Source: Qaidamihabitans albus
Lineage (GTDB): Bacteria > Actinomycetota > Actinomycetes > Mycobacteriales > Pseudonocardiaceae
DNA length: 32,467 nucleotides
Reading direction: 5' to 3'
Assembly: GCF_016464705.1 (NCBI RefSeq)
Contig: NZ_JAEHOB010000009.1
Coordinates: forward strand, 219,640 to 252,106
Below the pieces are notes generated by a model. It was not told the origin of the DNA. It ran no database searches and worked only from the letters and a program-made list of their open reading frames with translations. Both the position numbers and the translations under genes were made by a program. This document shows, piece after piece, positions 1 to 9,207 of this stretch. How positions within the stretch are numbered: the stretch's first letter is position 1; every line of letters starts with the position of its first letter.

Positions 1-435
1 CCCCTGATCGCCCGCGCCCTGCTTGTCCAGATCGTCTGTGTCCTGCCCCTGGCGGTGTTCTCCGAGTCCTCCGAGTTCTCCGACTCGCGACTCGTACGCC
101 GTGTCAACGCCCTGCGCGATGTCCGGCGACTGCGCGCCGATCGCGACGTTCACACCGCACGAGTTGCCGTCGAAGCCCTTGGCCGAGGAGTCGTAACCGA
201 TCCGCAGGATGACGTCCCGCACGATGGTGGGGATGTCGGCGTAGGCCTCGGTGGTCACCTCGCCCGCGACGTGCACCTGGCCGGTGGTCACCAGTGTCTC
301 CACGGCGACCCGGCTACGCGGGTCCTTGCCGATCAGACCGTCGAGGATGGAGTCGCTGATCGCGTCGCAGATCTTGTCCGGGTGTCCCTCGGTCACCGAC
401 TCCGACGTGAACAGCCTGCGGTTGGTCGCGGTCAC
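1..435 (-). CDS. metK: S-adenosylmethionine synthase, N-terminal part (cut by window edge)
   Basis: Makes S-adenosylmethionine from methionine and ATP. Only the first 145 codons are present; the gene runs off the left edge. The GTG start at 435 is preceded by GAGGGA at 5-base spacing. The protein opens with the family signature [20 protein letters not shown] at about residues 9-28, and QGAGDQG is the last thing visible, at 139-145. Between GVD and QGAGDQG there are 27 residues (112-138), where E. coli MetK has about 6 and the mycobacterial enzyme about 16 (remembered, not aligned). Part of this loop is encoded by three 9-bp tandem repeats. The gene follows coaBC by 66 bp on the same strand, as in mycobacteria. 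Confidence 0.95.
   Translation of the reverse strand, partial: MTATNRRLFTSESVTEGHPDKICDAISDSILDGLIGKDPRSRVAVETLVTTGQVHVAGEVTTEAYADIPTIVRDVILRIGYDSSAKGFDGNSCGVNVAIGAQSPDIAQGVDTAYESRVGELGGLGEHRQGQDTDDLDKQGAGDQG
58..84. repeat. Three 9-bp tandem repeats inside metK
   Basis: On the coding (minus) strand three units of the form NTCGGAGNA follow each other without interruption, with only one or two differences between units. They encode VGE-LGG-LGE within the extended MetK loop. Because the unit is a multiple of three, expansion or contraction keeps the reading frame. Confidence 0.8.
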
Positions 436-501
436 GACTGTCCCTCACATCCTCGCTCAAACGGCTACCCGGCGACGCACACGGCACCGCCTGCCGGAAG
501 C

Positions 502-1743
502 CTACTGGCGATCCCTCGAACGGCCCAGCAGGTCGGTCACCGCGTCCCACAGAGTGGCCGCCAGTTGGGCTTTCGCGCCGAGCGGGATCCGCTGCTCCAG
601 CCCGTCCGCCGACAGCAGCCAGCCGGTGTTGTCCTCGACCTCGAACGCCATGCCCTCGCCCACCGCGTTGACGACGAGCAGGTCGCTGCCCTTGCGCCGG
701 AGCTTGGCCCTGGCGTGGTCGAGCACGCTGCCGTGCGCGTCGCCGGTCTCGGCGGCGAAGCCCACGATGATCTGGCCGGGCCTGCGGTCGGCGACGAGCC
801 CGGCGAGGATGTCGGCGTTCCGGGTGAGGGTGATCGCCGGGTCGGGCGCGTCGTCGGTCTTCTTGATCTTGTGCTCGGCCCGCGACTCGGGCCGGAAGTC
901 GGCGACCGCGGCCGCCATCACGACCACGTCGGCGTCCACCGCCGCGGCACTGACGGCCTTGCCGAGCTGCTCTGCGCTGGACACGTGCACGACCTCGGCG
1001 CCGGCCGGCTCGGGCAGGGCCACGGTGTGCGCGGCGACCAGCGTGACGTCGGCGCCGCGCTGGGCGGCGACCCTGGCCAGTGCGTAACCCTGCTTGCCGG
1101 AGGAGCGGTTGCCGAGATAGCGCACCGGGTCAAGGGCTTCGCGGGTGCCGCCCGCGGACACCACCACCCGCACGCCCTCCAGCTCACGCGGCAGCGCATC
1201 CGGCCGGGCGAGGAGCAGCCGCGCGAGATCGACGATCTCGCGCGAGTCCGCGAGCCGCCCCTTGCCGGTGTCCACGCCAGTCAGCCGCCCCGAGTCGGGC
1301 TCGGTGACGACGGCACCGCGCGCACGGAGCAGGGCGACGTTGTCGCGGGTGGCCGGGTGCTCCCACATCTCCGTGTGCATCGCCGGGAAGAACGCGACCG
1401 GGCAGCGTGCGGTGAGCAACGTGTTGGTCAGCAGGTCGTCGGCGAGTCCGTGAGCCGCCCTGGCGAGGAGGTCGGCGGTCGCGGGGACGACGAGCACGAG
1501 GTCGGCTTCCTTGCCCACGCGCACGTGCTGCACGTCGGGCACCTCGGTGAACACGCCGGTGTGCACCGGATGCCCGGACAACGCCTCGAAGGTCGCCGCA
1601 CCGACGAAGCGCAGCGCGGCCTCGGTCGGCACCACGCGCACGTCGTGCCCGGACTCGGTCAGGCCGCGCAGCACCTCACAAGCCTTGTAGGCCGCGATGC
1701 CGCCGCCCACGCCGAGGACGATCTTCGGTTGGCTCACATCCAC
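502..1743 (-). CDS. coaBC: Bifunctional phosphopantothenoylcysteine decarboxylase / phosphopantothenate-cysteine ligase
   Basis: Catalyses two consecutive steps of coenzyme A synthesis: ligation of cysteine to phosphopantothenate (CoaB, C-terminal) and FMN-dependent decarboxylation (CoaC, N-terminal). The CoaC half begins KIVLGVGGGIAAYK (residues 7-20), has the likely catalytic His near residue 73 (VQHVRVG) and the PAMHTEMW segment at 120-127. The CoaB half has NRSSGKQGYALA, the KIKK lysines and DLLVVNAVGEGMAFE near the end. The length (413 aa) is normal. The frame stays open to 1800, but that extension would run through a palindromic repeat; the GTG codons at 1743 or 1737 just before the conserved KIVLGV start are more likely. 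It lies downstream of rpoZ and upstream of metK. Confidence 0.93.
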   Translation of the reverse strand: MDVSQPKIVLGVGGGIAAYKACEVLRGLTESGHDVRVVPTEAALRFVGAATFEALSGHPVHTGVFTEVPDVQHVRVGKEADLVLVVPATADLLARAAHGLADDLLTNTLLTARCPVAFFPAMHTEMWEHPATRDNVALLRARGAVVTEPDSGRLTGVDTGKGRLADSREIVDLARLLLARPDALPRELEGVRVVVSAGGTREALDPVRYLGNRSSGKQGYALARVAAQRGADVTLVAAHTVALPEPAGAEVVHVSSAEQLGKAVSAAAVDADVVVMAAAVADFRPESRAEHKIKKTDDAPDPAITLTRNADILAGLVADRRPGQIIVGFAAETGDAHGSVLDHARAKLRRKGSDLLVVNAVGEGMAFEVEDNTGWLLSADGLEQRIPLGAKAQLAATLWDAVTDLLGRSRDRQ

Positions 1744-1762
1744 CCGTTTCCGCAGGTCAGGC

Positions 1763-1807
1763 CTCGTGAGTGCGTCGCAAGTTAGAACGCGTGCCGCCAC
1801 TCACGAG
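1763..1807 (+). repeat. Palindromic intergenic element, copy 1
   Basis: A 45-bp element with perfect 10-bp arms, CTCGTGAGTG (1763-1772) and CACTCACGAG (1798-1807), and the conserved centre GTTAGAACGC (1781-1790). It fills most of the gap between the rpoZ stop (1832) and the coaBC start (1743), so it would lie in the 5' leader of coaBC within a same-strand gene run. The same arms and centre recur at 12782 and 17933. No T-run follows, so it is not a classical intrinsic terminator. Confidence 0.85.
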
Positions 1808-1831
1808 CGCTGGCCAGGCAAAACGCCGGCG

Positions 1832-2107
1832 TCACTCGCCTTCGGTGTGCTCGAGCAGGCCGGCGTGGATCTCGCGGAGCGCGATCGACAGCGGCTTCTC
1901 CCGCGGGCCCGGCTCGACGAGCGGGCCGACGTACTCGAGCAGGCCTTCGCCCAGCTGCGCGTAGTAGTCGTTGATCTGGCGGGCACGCTTGGCGGAGTAG
2001 ATCACCAGCGCGTACTTGGAGCTGACCTTCTCGAGCAGGTCGTCGATGGGCGGGTTGGTGATGCCTTCGAGCTGCTCGCTCTGGGCACCCAACGTAATCG
2101 CGGTCAC
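1832..2107 (-). CDS. rpoZ: DNA-directed RNA polymerase omega subunit
   Basis: Small RNA polymerase subunit that helps assembly and stability of the core enzyme by contacting beta-prime. The 91-aa product has the omega core [19 protein letters not shown] followed by [13 protein letters not shown], and a C-terminal tail [18 protein letters not shown], all typical of actinobacterial RpoZ. The GTG start at 2107 overlaps the gmk stop (GTGA), so translation is probably coupled to gmk. The same frame is open far upstream, but that part is a shadow of gmk. A palindromic repeat separates it from coaBC downstream. Confidence 0.94.
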   Translation of the reverse strand: MTAITLGAQSEQLEGITNPPIDDLLEKVSSKYALVIYSAKRARQINDYYAQLGEGLLEYVGPLVEPGPREKPLSIALREIHAGLLEHTEGE

Positions 2108-2775
2108 TCGTTGTGCTCCGAATCGTCGAGAAGAGAGGTTTCGCCGGCGACCAAGTCTAGCAACCGCCTCGCGGCGGCCTGCACGTCGTCGTTCACGACC
2201 CGCGCGTCGAACTCCCCGGCGGCCGCGATCTCGGTCTGGGCCTCGGCCAGCCTGCTCCGCACGGCGTCCTGCCGCTCCGTACCGCGACTGGTGAGCCTGC
2301 CGACGAGCTCGTCCCACGAGGGCGGCAGGAGCATGACCAGCCGCGCGTCGGGCATGGCCGCGCGGACCTGCCGCGCGCCCTGGAGTTCGATCTCCAGCAC
2401 CGCCGGCCTGCCCGAGTCGAGCGCCGCTTCGACGGGCGCCCGCGGCGTGCCGTAACAGTTGCCTGCGAACTCGGCGTACTCGAGGAACTCCCCCGCGGCC
2501 ACCATGGAGTCGAACGTCTCGCGGTCGACGAACCGGTAGTGCTCGCCGTCGACCTCGCCTGCACGCGGCGGGCGCGTGGTCACCGAGACGCTGAAGTACA
2601 CGTCCGGGCACAGCCGCCGCAGTTCCGCCACGACGCTGGACTTGCCGACGCCGGACGGCCCCGAGACGACCGTGAGCCGGTGCCGGGCGAGGCCGCCCGG
2701 CACCGGCTCACCGCCTGACTGCCGGCCGGCGCACACGCCGGCCTTGATCGAGCCGCGGTTGTCCTGCTCGCTCAC
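2104..2775 (-). CDS. gmk: Guanylate kinase
   Basis: Phosphorylates GMP to GDP with ATP. The 223-aa product has an N-terminal extension of about 30 residues before the P-loop GPSGVGKSS (39-47), then the GMP-binding region [21 protein letters not shown] and the segment [15 protein letters not shown], all diagnostic for guanylate kinases. GTG at 2775 overlaps the mihF stop (GTGA). The extension contains a glycine/serine-rich stretch and is likely disordered; a later start is conceivable, but no better placed start codon with a ribosome site was seen. It lies between mihF and rpoZ, an order shared with mycobacteria (Rv1388-Rv1390). Confidence 0.95.
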   Translation of the reverse strand: MSEQDNRGSIKAGVCAGRQSGGEPVPGGLARHRLTVVSGPSGVGKSSVVAELRRLCPDVYFSVSVTTRPPRAGEVDGEHYRFVDRETFDSMVAAGEFLEYAEFAGNCYGTPRAPVEAALDSGRPAVLEIELQGARQVRAAMPDARLVMLLPPSWDELVGRLTSRGTERQDAVRSRLAEAQTEIAAAGEFDARVVNDDVQAAARRLLDLVAGETSLLDDSEHNE

Positions 2776-3089
2776 TCGCCGCTGAACTCGGCGAGCAGCG
2801 CTTTGCGCTGCCGGTCGCCGAGGCCGCGCAGCCGGCGGCTGGAAGCGATCTCGAGTCGCTCCATCGTCTGCTGCGCACGCACCTTGCCCACGCCCGGCAG
2901 AGCCTCCAGCAGAGCGGAGACCTTCATCTTGCCGAGGACCTCGTCCTCGTCGGCCTGCTTCAGCACGTCGGCGAGGGTCGTACCGCCACGCTTGAGCCGT
3001 TCCTTGAGCTCCGCGCGGGCGCGACGGGCAGCGGCGGCCTTCTCCAGCGCCGCAGCACGCTGTTCCTCGGTGAGCTGGGGAAGTGCCAC
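2772..3089 (-). CDS. mihF: Actinobacterial integration host factor mIHF
   Basis: Nucleoid-associated DNA-binding protein of Actinobacteria, unrelated to E. coli IHF; in mycobacteria it is essential and supports phage integration. The 105-aa product starts MALPQLTEEQRAAALEKAAA, with an Arg/Lys/Ala-rich helix, and carries the helix-two-turn-helix region LLEALPGVGKVRAQQTMERL and then RRLRGLGDRQRKALL. GTG at 3089 has a strong GGAGG six bases upstream. It is the first gene after a 328-bp gap and probably heads a transcript running through gmk, rpoZ and perhaps coaBC-metK. Confidence 0.95.
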   Translation of the reverse strand: MALPQLTEEQRAAALEKAAAARRARAELKERLKRGGTTLADVLKQADEDEVLGKMKVSALLEALPGVGKVRAQQTMERLEIASSRRLRGLGDRQRKALLAEFSGE

Positions 3090-3417
3090 GTTTTCCTCCG
3101 GTATTACTCAAAATTCTGGGTGGGTGTGGCGACCGTACCCACCCTTGACCTGGACCCACAATGCGGGGGTGTGCGCTGACCGGAACGAAAGTACGCCGTA
3201 TGGACGCATCTTCGCGCACGGTCCGATCGCGCCGCGGCTGGGCGCCGTGGCACGGCCGGAGACGACCCTACTCACATTCACGCGCCGGTTCTCGGCTCGC
3301 ATCCTGTGAATCCGGCTTCCGGGCCATTGCTCGAGCCCCCGCCTGACGCCACGCCGATCAGCCTAGTGCAAGATCAACTTGGGCGTGGACCTCGGTGGGA
3401 GCGTTTCGGCGTTCCGG
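3090..3417. other. Intergenic region between pyrF and mihF
   Basis: 328 bases without a convincing gene; the open frames here have no ribosome site and no recognisable protein. It must hold the end of the pyr operon transcript and the mihF promoter. No strong terminator hairpin was found after pyrF. Besides the mihF promoter candidate at 3132-3161, two other TANNNT hexamers occur on the minus strand (TACTTT at 3188-3193, TAGGGT at 3265-3270), neither with a good -35. Confidence 0.6.
3132..3161 (-). promoter_or_regulatory. Candidate mihF promoter
   Basis: On the minus strand TTGTGG (3161-3156) and TACGGT (3137-3132) are separated by 18 bp, placing a start of transcription about 36 bases before the mihF GTG codon. 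The -10 fits the actinobacterial TANNNT rule and the -35 is only partial. Confidence 0.4.
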
Positions 3418-4260
3418 CTATGCCGGTAGGCTGGCGAGCGCGTCCTGTGCGCGCCGCACGGCCGCGCGCAGCGCCGTCGGGTCGGGTCCGTGCCGGAGGA
3501 TGTCCCGCGACGAGGCAGGCAGCACGTTCCGGGCCGAGCCGCCGAAGAGACGGGCGAGGTCCGCGGCACCCGCCCCCTGTGCTCCGTAACCCGGCGCAAG
3601 GACCGGCCCGTTGAGCGCCGTCAGATCCAGCTCCCCCGGCGCGTTCGTGGCCCCCACCACGACGCCGACGTCGCCGACCGGGGCCACACCCGAGTTGCGC
3701 TCCGCAGCGGAATCCACAATGGACTGTGCGACGGTGGAACCGTTCGGTGGCACGGCGGTCTGGACCGGGCCGCCGTCGGGATTGGACGTACGGGCGAGGA
3801 CGAACACGCCCCGGCCCGACGCGCGGGCGGCCGTCAGTGCCGGCTCCAGCGAGCCGAAGCCGAGGAAGGGCGACACGGTGATCGCGTCGGCGGCGAGCGG
3901 CGCACCGTCGGTGAGGTAGGCCGCCGCGTACGCCGCCATCGTGGAGCCGATGTCGCCCCGCTTGACGTCCAGAAGCACCAGTGCGCCCGCGTCCCGGGCA
4001 CGCGCGACGACCCGCTCGAGCACGGCGATCCCGGCCGAACCGTAACACTCGAAGAAGGCCGACTGCGGCTTGAGCACGGCCACCTGCCCGGCCAGCACCT
4101 CCGTCGCGGTGAGCGCGAAGCGTTCCAGCCCGCTCGCGTCGGCGGGCAGTTCCCACGCCCGCAGCAGCTCCGGATGCGGGTCCACCCCGGCGCACAGCGG
4201 CCCGCGGGCCGCCACCGCGGCCGCCAGCCGCCGGCCGAACGTCCCGGCCCTCTCCGTCAC
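3418..4260 (-). CDS. pyrF: Orotidine 5'-phosphate decarboxylase (type 2)
   Basis: Last step of UMP synthesis: decarboxylates OMP to UMP. The 280-aa length and the sequence belong to the longer type 2 (mycobacterial/myxococcal) family rather than the about 230-aa E. coli type. [11 protein letters not shown] lies at about 23-33 and the catalytic segment [12 protein letters not shown] at 96-107 with Lys100. The C-terminal part has [16 protein letters not shown] for phosphate binding. GTG at 4260 overlaps the carB stop (GTGA), indicating coupling. It is the last pyrimidine gene of the operon; a gap of 328 bp follows. Confidence 0.95.
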   Translation of the reverse strand: MTERAGTFGRRLAAAVAARGPLCAGVDPHPELLRAWELPADASGLERFALTATEVLAGQVAVLKPQSAFFECYGSAGIAVLERVVARARDAGALVLLDVKRGDIGSTMAAYAAAYLTDGAPLAADAITVSPFLGFGSLEPALTAARASGRGVFVLARTSNPDGGPVQTAVPPNGSTVAQSIVDSAAERNSGVAPVGDVGVVVGATNAPGELDLTALNGPVLAPGYGAQGAGAADLARLFGGSARNVLPASSRDILRHGPDPTALRAAVRRAQDALASLPA

Positions 4261-7200
4261 CGCTTGGCCCGCATCGTCGCCTGGAGCTCCTGGATGGAGC
4301 ACACGCCGATATCGCCGCGGATGAGTGCCTCGATGCCGTGCACGGCAGCCGCCGCGCCCTGCACGGTCGTGACGCACGGGATGTCCCGCGAGACCGCCGC
4401 CGTGCGGATCTCGTAGCCGTCGATGCGGGGCCCGCTGTTGCCGTACGGCGTGTTGATCACCATGTCCACGCCACCGTCGAGGATCACCTGGACGATGTTC
4501 GGCCCGGCGGGCTCTTCCGTGGCGCCCTCCGAGTACTTGCGCACGACGGTGCACGGGATCCCGTTGCGGCGAAGCACTTCCGCGGTGCCGGACGTGGCGA
4601 GGACGTCGAAGCCGAGATCGGCCAGCCGCTTGACCGGGAAGACCAGCGAGCGCTTGTCGCGGTTGGCCACCGAGACGAACACCTTGCCGTGCGTCGGCAG
4701 CGAGCCGTACGCGCCCGCCTGGGACTTGGCGAAGGCGGTGCCGAAGGACGTGTCGACGCCCATCACCTCGCCGGTGGACTTCATCTCCGGCCCGAGCAGC
4801 GAGTCGACACCGTGCCCCTCGGGGGTGCGGAAGCGGTGGAACGGCAGCACGGCCTCCTTGACCGCCACCGGCGAGTCGACCGGCAGATGCCCGCCGTCGC
4901 CCTCGGCGGGCAGGATGCCGCGCTCCCGCAGCTCGCCGATCGACGAGCCGGTCATGATCAGCGCGGCGGCCTTCGCGAGCGGGACGGCCGTCGCCTTGGA
5001 GACGAACGGCACGGTGCGTGAGGCACGCGGGTTGGCCTCAAGGACGTAGAGCACGTCGTCCTTGAGCGCGTACTGCACGTTGAGCAGCCCCCGGACGCCG
5101 ACGCCGCGGGCGATCGCCTCGGTGGAGGTTCGCACGGTGTCCAGGTCGGTGCGGCCGAGGGTGATCGGCGGCAGCGCGCACGCCGAGTCGCCGGAGTGGA
5201 TCCCGGCCTCCTCGATGTGCTCCATCACGCCGCCGAGGTAGAGCTGCTCGCCGTCGTAGAGCGCGTCGACGTCGATCTCGATCGCGTCGTCCAGGAAGCG
5301 GTCCACCAGCACCGGGTGCTCGGGAGTGACCTCGGTGGCCCTGGCGATGTAGCCCTCCAGCGAGGGCTCGTCGTAGACGATCTCCATGCCGCGGCCACCG
5401 AGCACGTAGGAGGGCCGCACGAGCACCGGGTAGCCGATCTCGTCGGCGACGCGCTTGGCGCCCTCGAACGAGGTGGCCATGCCGTACTTGGGCGCGGGCA
5501 GTCCGGCACCGACCAGCACGTCGCCGAACGCGCCCCGGTCCTCGGCCAGGTGGATCGCCTCCGGCGGGGTGCCAACGATCCGCACGCCCGCGTCGGCCAG
5601 CCGCTGCGCCAGCCCCAGCGGGGTCTGCCCGCCCAGCTGCACGATCACCCCGGCGACGGTCCCCGACTCCCGCTCGGCGTGCACGACCTCCAGCACGTCC
5701 TCGAACGTCAGCGGCTCGAAGTACAGCCGGTCCGAGGTGTCGTAGTCGGTGGAGACCGTCTCCGGGTTGCAGTTGACCATCACGGCTTCGAAGCCGGCCT
5801 CGCGCAGCGCCAGCGCGGCGTGCACGCACGAGTAGTCGAACTCGATGCCCTGCCCGATGCGGTTGGGCCCCGAGCCCAGGATCAGCACCTTCGGCCGGTC
5901 CGGCTGCGGCGCCACCTCCGACTCCGAGGAGTCGGGGTCCCCCTCGTAGGCCGAGTAGTGGTACGGCGTCTTCGCGGGGAACTCGGCGGCGCAGGTGTCC
6001 ACGGTCTTGAACACCGGGCGCACACCCAGCCGGTGCCGTAGCGCCCGCACCCCGTCCTCGCCGGCCAGCTCCGGCCGCAGCGCCGCGAGCTGCCGGTCGG
6101 ACAGCCCGGTGCGCTTGGCCCGCCGCAGCAGGTCCGCGTCCAGCACCGGCGCGTCCCGCACCTCGGCCCCGACCTCGCCGATCAGTGCGATCTGGTCGAC
6201 GAACCAGGGGTCGATGCCGCTGGCCTCGTGCACCTGAGCCACGGTCGCCCCGAGCCGCAGCGCCCTTTCCACCGCGTACAGCCGGGCGTCCCGCGGGGTG
6301 CGCAGCTCCTCCAGCGTCGACTCCAGGGTGGCGCCCTCCGGGTCGGGCACCGTCCAGAAGCCGACCGCCTTCGTCTCGACCGAGCGCATCGCCTTGCCGA
6401 GCGCCTCCGGGAAGCTGCGGCCGATCGACATGGCCTCGCCGACGCTCTTCATCGTCGTGGTCAGCGTCGGGTCCGCGCCGGGGAACTTCTCGAACGCGAA
6501 CCTCGGCATCTTCACGACGACGTAGTCCAGCGTCGGCTCGAACGACGCGGGCGTCTCGCCGGTGATGTCGTTGCTGATCTCGTCCAGCGTGTAGCCGACC
6601 GCGAGCCGGGCCGCGATCTTCGCGATCGGGAAGCCGGTGGCCTTCGACGCCAGTGCCGAGGAACGGGACACCCGGGGGTTCATCTCGATCACGACCATCC
6701 GGCCGTCGGCCGGGTTGATCGCGAACTGGATGTTGCAGCCACCCGTGTCGACCCCGACCTCGCGCAGGACGTCGATGCCGACATCGCGCATGTGCTGGTA
6801 CTCGCGGTCGGTCAGCGTCATCGCGGGGGCGACGGTCACCGAGTCGCCGGTGTGCACGCCCATCGCGTCGATGTTCTCGATCGAGCACACCACCACCACG
6901 TTGTCGTGGCGGTCGCGCATCAGCTCGAGCTCGTACTCCTTCCAGCCGAGCACGCTCTCCTCGATGAGCACCTCGGTGACCGGGCTCTCCTCCAGCCCCA
7001 GCGACGCCATCCGCTCCAGCTCGTCCTGCGTGTGCACCATGCCCGAGCCGAGCCCGCCCATCGTGAACGACGGCCGGATCACCACGGGCAGGCCGAGCTT
7101 GGCGACCGTCTCCCGTACCTCGTCCATCGAGTGGCAGACCGCGCTGCGCGGCACGTCGGCGCCGACGGAGCGCACGATGTCCTTGAACTTCTGCCGGTCC

Positions 7201-7595
7201 TCGCCACGCTGGATCGCCTCGACGTCGGCGCCGATCAGCTCGACGCCGTACTTCTCCAGCACGCCGCGCTCGTGCAGCGCGACCGCGCAGTTCAGCGCGG
7301 TCTGCCCGCCGAGTGTGGCCAGGATCGAGTCCACCGGCCGCCCCAGCGCCTTCTCCGTCGCGATCACCTTCTCCACGAAGTCGGGCGTGACCGGCTCGAT
7401 GTAGGTCGCGTCCGCGAACTCGGGGTCGGTCATGATCGTGGCGGGGTTCGAGTTCACCAGGCTCACCCTGAGGCCCTCGGACCGCAGCACCCGGCACGCC
7501 TGGGTGCCCGAGTAGTCGAACTCGGCGGCCTGTCCGATCACGATCGGCCCGGAGCCGATCACGAGCACGTGCTCGATGTCAGTACGTTTCGGCAT
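4257..7595 (-). CDS. carB: Carbamoyl-phosphate synthase large subunit
   Basis: Makes carbamoyl phosphate from bicarbonate, two ATP and the ammonia delivered by CarA; feeds both pyrimidine and arginine synthesis. The 1112-aa product starts [29 protein letters not shown] and shows the expected internal duplication: a second [19 protein letters not shown] about 570 residues later, each half with an ATP-grasp domain (GGQTALN/GGQTPLG, then [18 protein letters not shown] and [20 protein letters not shown]). The C-terminal MGS-like allosteric domain contains [23 protein letters not shown] and INTPYG. The frame is open further upstream, but ATG at 7595 overlaps the carA stop by one base (TAATG) and matches the family start. 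Confidence 0.97.
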   Translation of the reverse strand: MPKRTDIEHVLVIGSGPIVIGQAAEFDYSGTQACRVLRSEGLRVSLVNSNPATIMTDPEFADATYIEPVTPDFVEKVIATEKALGRPVDSILATLGGQTALNCAVALHERGVLEKYGVELIGADVEAIQRGEDRQKFKDIVRSVGADVPRSAVCHSMDEVRETVAKLGLPVVIRPSFTMGGLGSGMVHTQDELERMASLGLEESPVTEVLIEESVLGWKEYELELMRDRHDNVVVVCSIENIDAMGVHTGDSVTVAPAMTLTDREYQHMRDVGIDVLREVGVDTGGCNIQFAINPADGRMVVIEMNPRVSRSSALASKATGFPIAKIAARLAVGYTLDEISNDITGETPASFEPTLDYVVVKMPRFAFEKFPGADPTLTTTMKSVGEAMSIGRSFPEALGKAMRSVETKAVGFWTVPDPEGATLESTLEELRTPRDARLYAVERALRLGATVAQVHEASGIDPWFVDQIALIGEVGAEVRDAPVLDADLLRRAKRTGLSDRQLAALRPELAGEDGVRALRHRLGVRPVFKTVDTCAAEFPAKTPYHYSAYEGDPDSSESEVAPQPDRPKVLILGSGPNRIGQGIEFDYSCVHAALALREAGFEAVMVNCNPETVSTDYDTSDRLYFEPLTFEDVLEVVHAERESGTVAGVIVQLGGQTPLGLAQRLADAGVRIVGTPPEAIHLAEDRGAFGDVLVGAGLPAPKYGMATSFEGAKRVADEIGYPVLVRPSYVLGGRGMEIVYDEPSLEGYIARATEVTPEHPVLVDRFLDDAIEIDVDALYDGEQLYLGGVMEHIEEAGIHSGDSACALPPITLGRTDLDTVRTSTEAIARGVGVRGLLNVQYALKDDVLYVLEANPRASRTVPFVSKATAVPLAKAAALIMTGSSIGELRERGILPAEGDGGHLPVDSPVAVKEAVLPFHRFRTPEGHGVDSLLGPEMKSTGEVMGVDTSFGTAFAKSQAGAYGSLPTHGKVFVSVANRDKRSLVFPVKRLADLGFDVLATSGTAEVLRRNGIPCTVVRKYSEGATEEPAGPNIVQVILDGGVDMVINTPYGNSGPRIDGYEIRTAAVSRDIPCVTTVQGAAAAVHGIEALIRGDIGVCSIQELQATMRAKR

Positions 7596-8719
7596 TACTT
7601 CGACTTCTCCATCAGAGTCACGAACCGGTCGAACAGCGGCGCCGCGTCGTGCGGGCCTGCGGCGGCCTCGGGGTGGTACTGCACGGAGAAGGCAGGCACG
7701 TCGTCGCACCTGATGCCCTCGACCGTGCCGTCGTTGGCGCAGTAGTGGCTCACCCGCGCCGAGCCGAACGGCGAGGAGAACCGGCTGCCCGGTTCCCCCT
7801 CCAGTGCGAACCCGTGGTTCTGGGCGGTGATCGCTACCCGGCCGGTCTCCGCGTCCAGCACCGGGATGTTGATCCCACGATGGCCGTAGCGCATCTTGTA
7901 GGTGCCCAGCCCGAGTGCGCGGCCGAGGATCTGGTTGCCGAAGCAGATTCCGAACAGCGGGATCTGCCGGCCCAGCACGGCCTTCGTGAGCTCGATCGCC
8001 TGCTCCTGCGTCTCCGGATCGCCCGGTCCGTTGGACAGGAAGACCCCGTCCGGCTCGACCGCGAGCACGTCCTCGATGTCGCTGCCCGCGGGCAGCACGT
8101 GCAGGTCGATCCCGCGCCGGCTCAGCTCCCGCGGGGTGTTGCTCTTGATGCCGAGGTCCAGCGCCGCCACCCGGAAACGCGGCTCGCCTGCCGCGGGCAC
8201 CACGTAGGGCCTGGCGGTGGTCACCTCGCCCGCCAGGTCCGCGCCCTTCATCGGCGGGCTCGCCAGCACCTCGCGCACCATGTCGCCGGTGTCACCGAGC
8301 GCGTCCCCGGAGAACACCCCGGCGCGCATCGCGCCGTGCTCGCGGATGTGCCGGGTGAGCGCGCGGGTGTCCACCTCGGAGACGCCGACCACGCCCTGGC
8401 CGGCGAGCGCGTCGTCCAGCGACCCGGTGGACCGCCAGTTCGACGGCGTGCGCGCCGGGTCCCGCAGGACGTAACCGGAGACCCAGATACGAGCGGACTC
8501 GTCGTCCTCGTCGTTCCAGCCGGTGTTGCCGATCTGCGGCGCCGTCTGCACCACGATCTGCCGGTGGTACGACGGGTCGGTCAGGGTCTCCTGGTAGCCG
8601 GTCATTCCCGTGCAGAAGACGACCTCGCCGAGGGTCCGCCCGCGCGCGCCGTAGGCCGCGCCGCGGAAGACCCGCCCGTCCTCCAGCACCAGCGCCGCCG
8701 GTGTCCGCGTGCCCGTCAT
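7595..8719 (-). CDS. carA: Carbamoyl-phosphate synthase small (glutaminase) subunit
   Basis: Class I glutamine amidotransferase that hydrolyses glutamine and passes ammonia to CarB. The 374-aa product has the N-terminal CPSase small domain ([39 protein letters not shown]) and the amidotransferase domain with the nucleophile Cys in [14 protein letters not shown] and the His-Glu pair in VQYHPEA. The actinobacterial FGNQ replaces the LGHQ of E. coli. The ATG at 8719 overlaps the stop of the preceding gene (ATGA) and has GGAGG upstream, so the longer open frame to 8752 is not used. Confidence 0.96.
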   Translation of the reverse strand: MTGTRTPAALVLEDGRVFRGAAYGARGRTLGEVVFCTGMTGYQETLTDPSYHRQIVVQTAPQIGNTGWNDEDDESARIWVSGYVLRDPARTPSNWRSTGSLDDALAGQGVVGVSEVDTRALTRHIREHGAMRAGVFSGDALGDTGDMVREVLASPPMKGADLAGEVTTARPYVVPAAGEPRFRVAALDLGIKSNTPRELSRRGIDLHVLPAGSDIEDVLAVEPDGVFLSNGPGDPETQEQAIELTKAVLGRQIPLFGICFGNQILGRALGLGTYKMRYGHRGINIPVLDAETGRVAITAQNHGFALEGEPGSRFSSPFGSARVSHYCANDGTVEGIRCDDVPAFSVQYHPEAAAGPHDAAPLFDRFVTLMEKSK

Positions 8720-9207
8720 ACCTGGGCTCCTCCCTTTACCTGCTTGATCCACTCCGGATAGACGTCGAGGTCGTCACCGCGGAAACCGGTGTCGAGCTCG
8801 TTGTCGCCCAGCCGCCAGGTGAACACCAGCAGGCTGTCCGTTCCCATCACCTTGCCCGCCATCCCCCTGGCGGTCTTGACATCCACCATGGACTCACCCG
8901 GGATCCAGAACGCGGGCGCGCCGGCGCGCTCGACCGCGATGCCGCCGGCATGGCGGCGCAGCGTCGCGCGGGCGCGCAGGCCCGCCCCGCGGGTGACCAC
9001 GCGCTCCTGCCAGTGCCCCGCACTGGTCGTCGCCACGTAGACCCCGGATGCCTCGAGCAGCGGTTCGCCGGGCTCGGCCGGGACGTCCGGGAACGGCGGG
9101 TAGCGAACGCTCTGCGCCCGCGCCTGCCTGCGCCAGCCGCGCCACATGCCGTACACGCACAGCGCGAAGAACGCCGCGACCAGCAGCGTCAGCAACAACC
9201 TGTCCAT
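8716..9207 (-). CDS. Conserved membrane-anchored PH-like protein of the pyr operon
   Basis: 163-aa protein with one N-terminal membrane helix (LLLTLLVAAFFALCVYGMW, about 4-22), a short basic stretch, and a soluble, presumably beta-rich domain resembling bacterial PH-like folds. No catalytic motif was seen. Its position between pyrC and carA, with four-base overlaps on both sides (ATGA at 9207 and at 8719), matches the uncharacterised mycobacterial Rv1382, so linkage to pyrimidine synthesis is conserved. The function is unknown; a membrane scaffold or regulatory role is only a guess. Confidence 0.88.
   Translation of the reverse strand: MDRLLLTLLVAAFFALCVYGMWRGWRRQARAQSVRYPPFPDVPAEPGEPLLEASGVYVATTSAGHWQERVVTRGAGLRARATLRRHAGGIAVERAGAPAFWIPGESMVDVKTARGMAGKVMGTDSLLVFTWRLGDNELDTGFRGDDLDVYPEWIKQVKGGAQV

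Noticed and set aside
55-1785. Long plus-strand open frame of 576 codons over metK/coaBC
   Set aside because: Antisense shadow typical of high-GC DNA; low-complexity His/Arg/Gly-rich product, while both minus-strand genes are clearly real.
1744-1800. N-terminal extension of coaBC to 1800
   Set aside because: It would translate through the palindromic element; the family starts at the KIVLGVGGG strand just after GTG 1743/1737.
3360-3400. Terminator or promoter after pyrF (TTGATC, TAGGCT)
   Set aside because: The hexamers are too close together and no stable hairpin was found.
5038-7497. 819-codon minus-strand frame inside carB
   Set aside because: Shifted frame of carB; Arg/Gly/Ala repeats only.
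6228-7745. 505-codon plus-strand frame opposite carB
   Set aside because: Shadow of carB; no protein family and no ribosome site.
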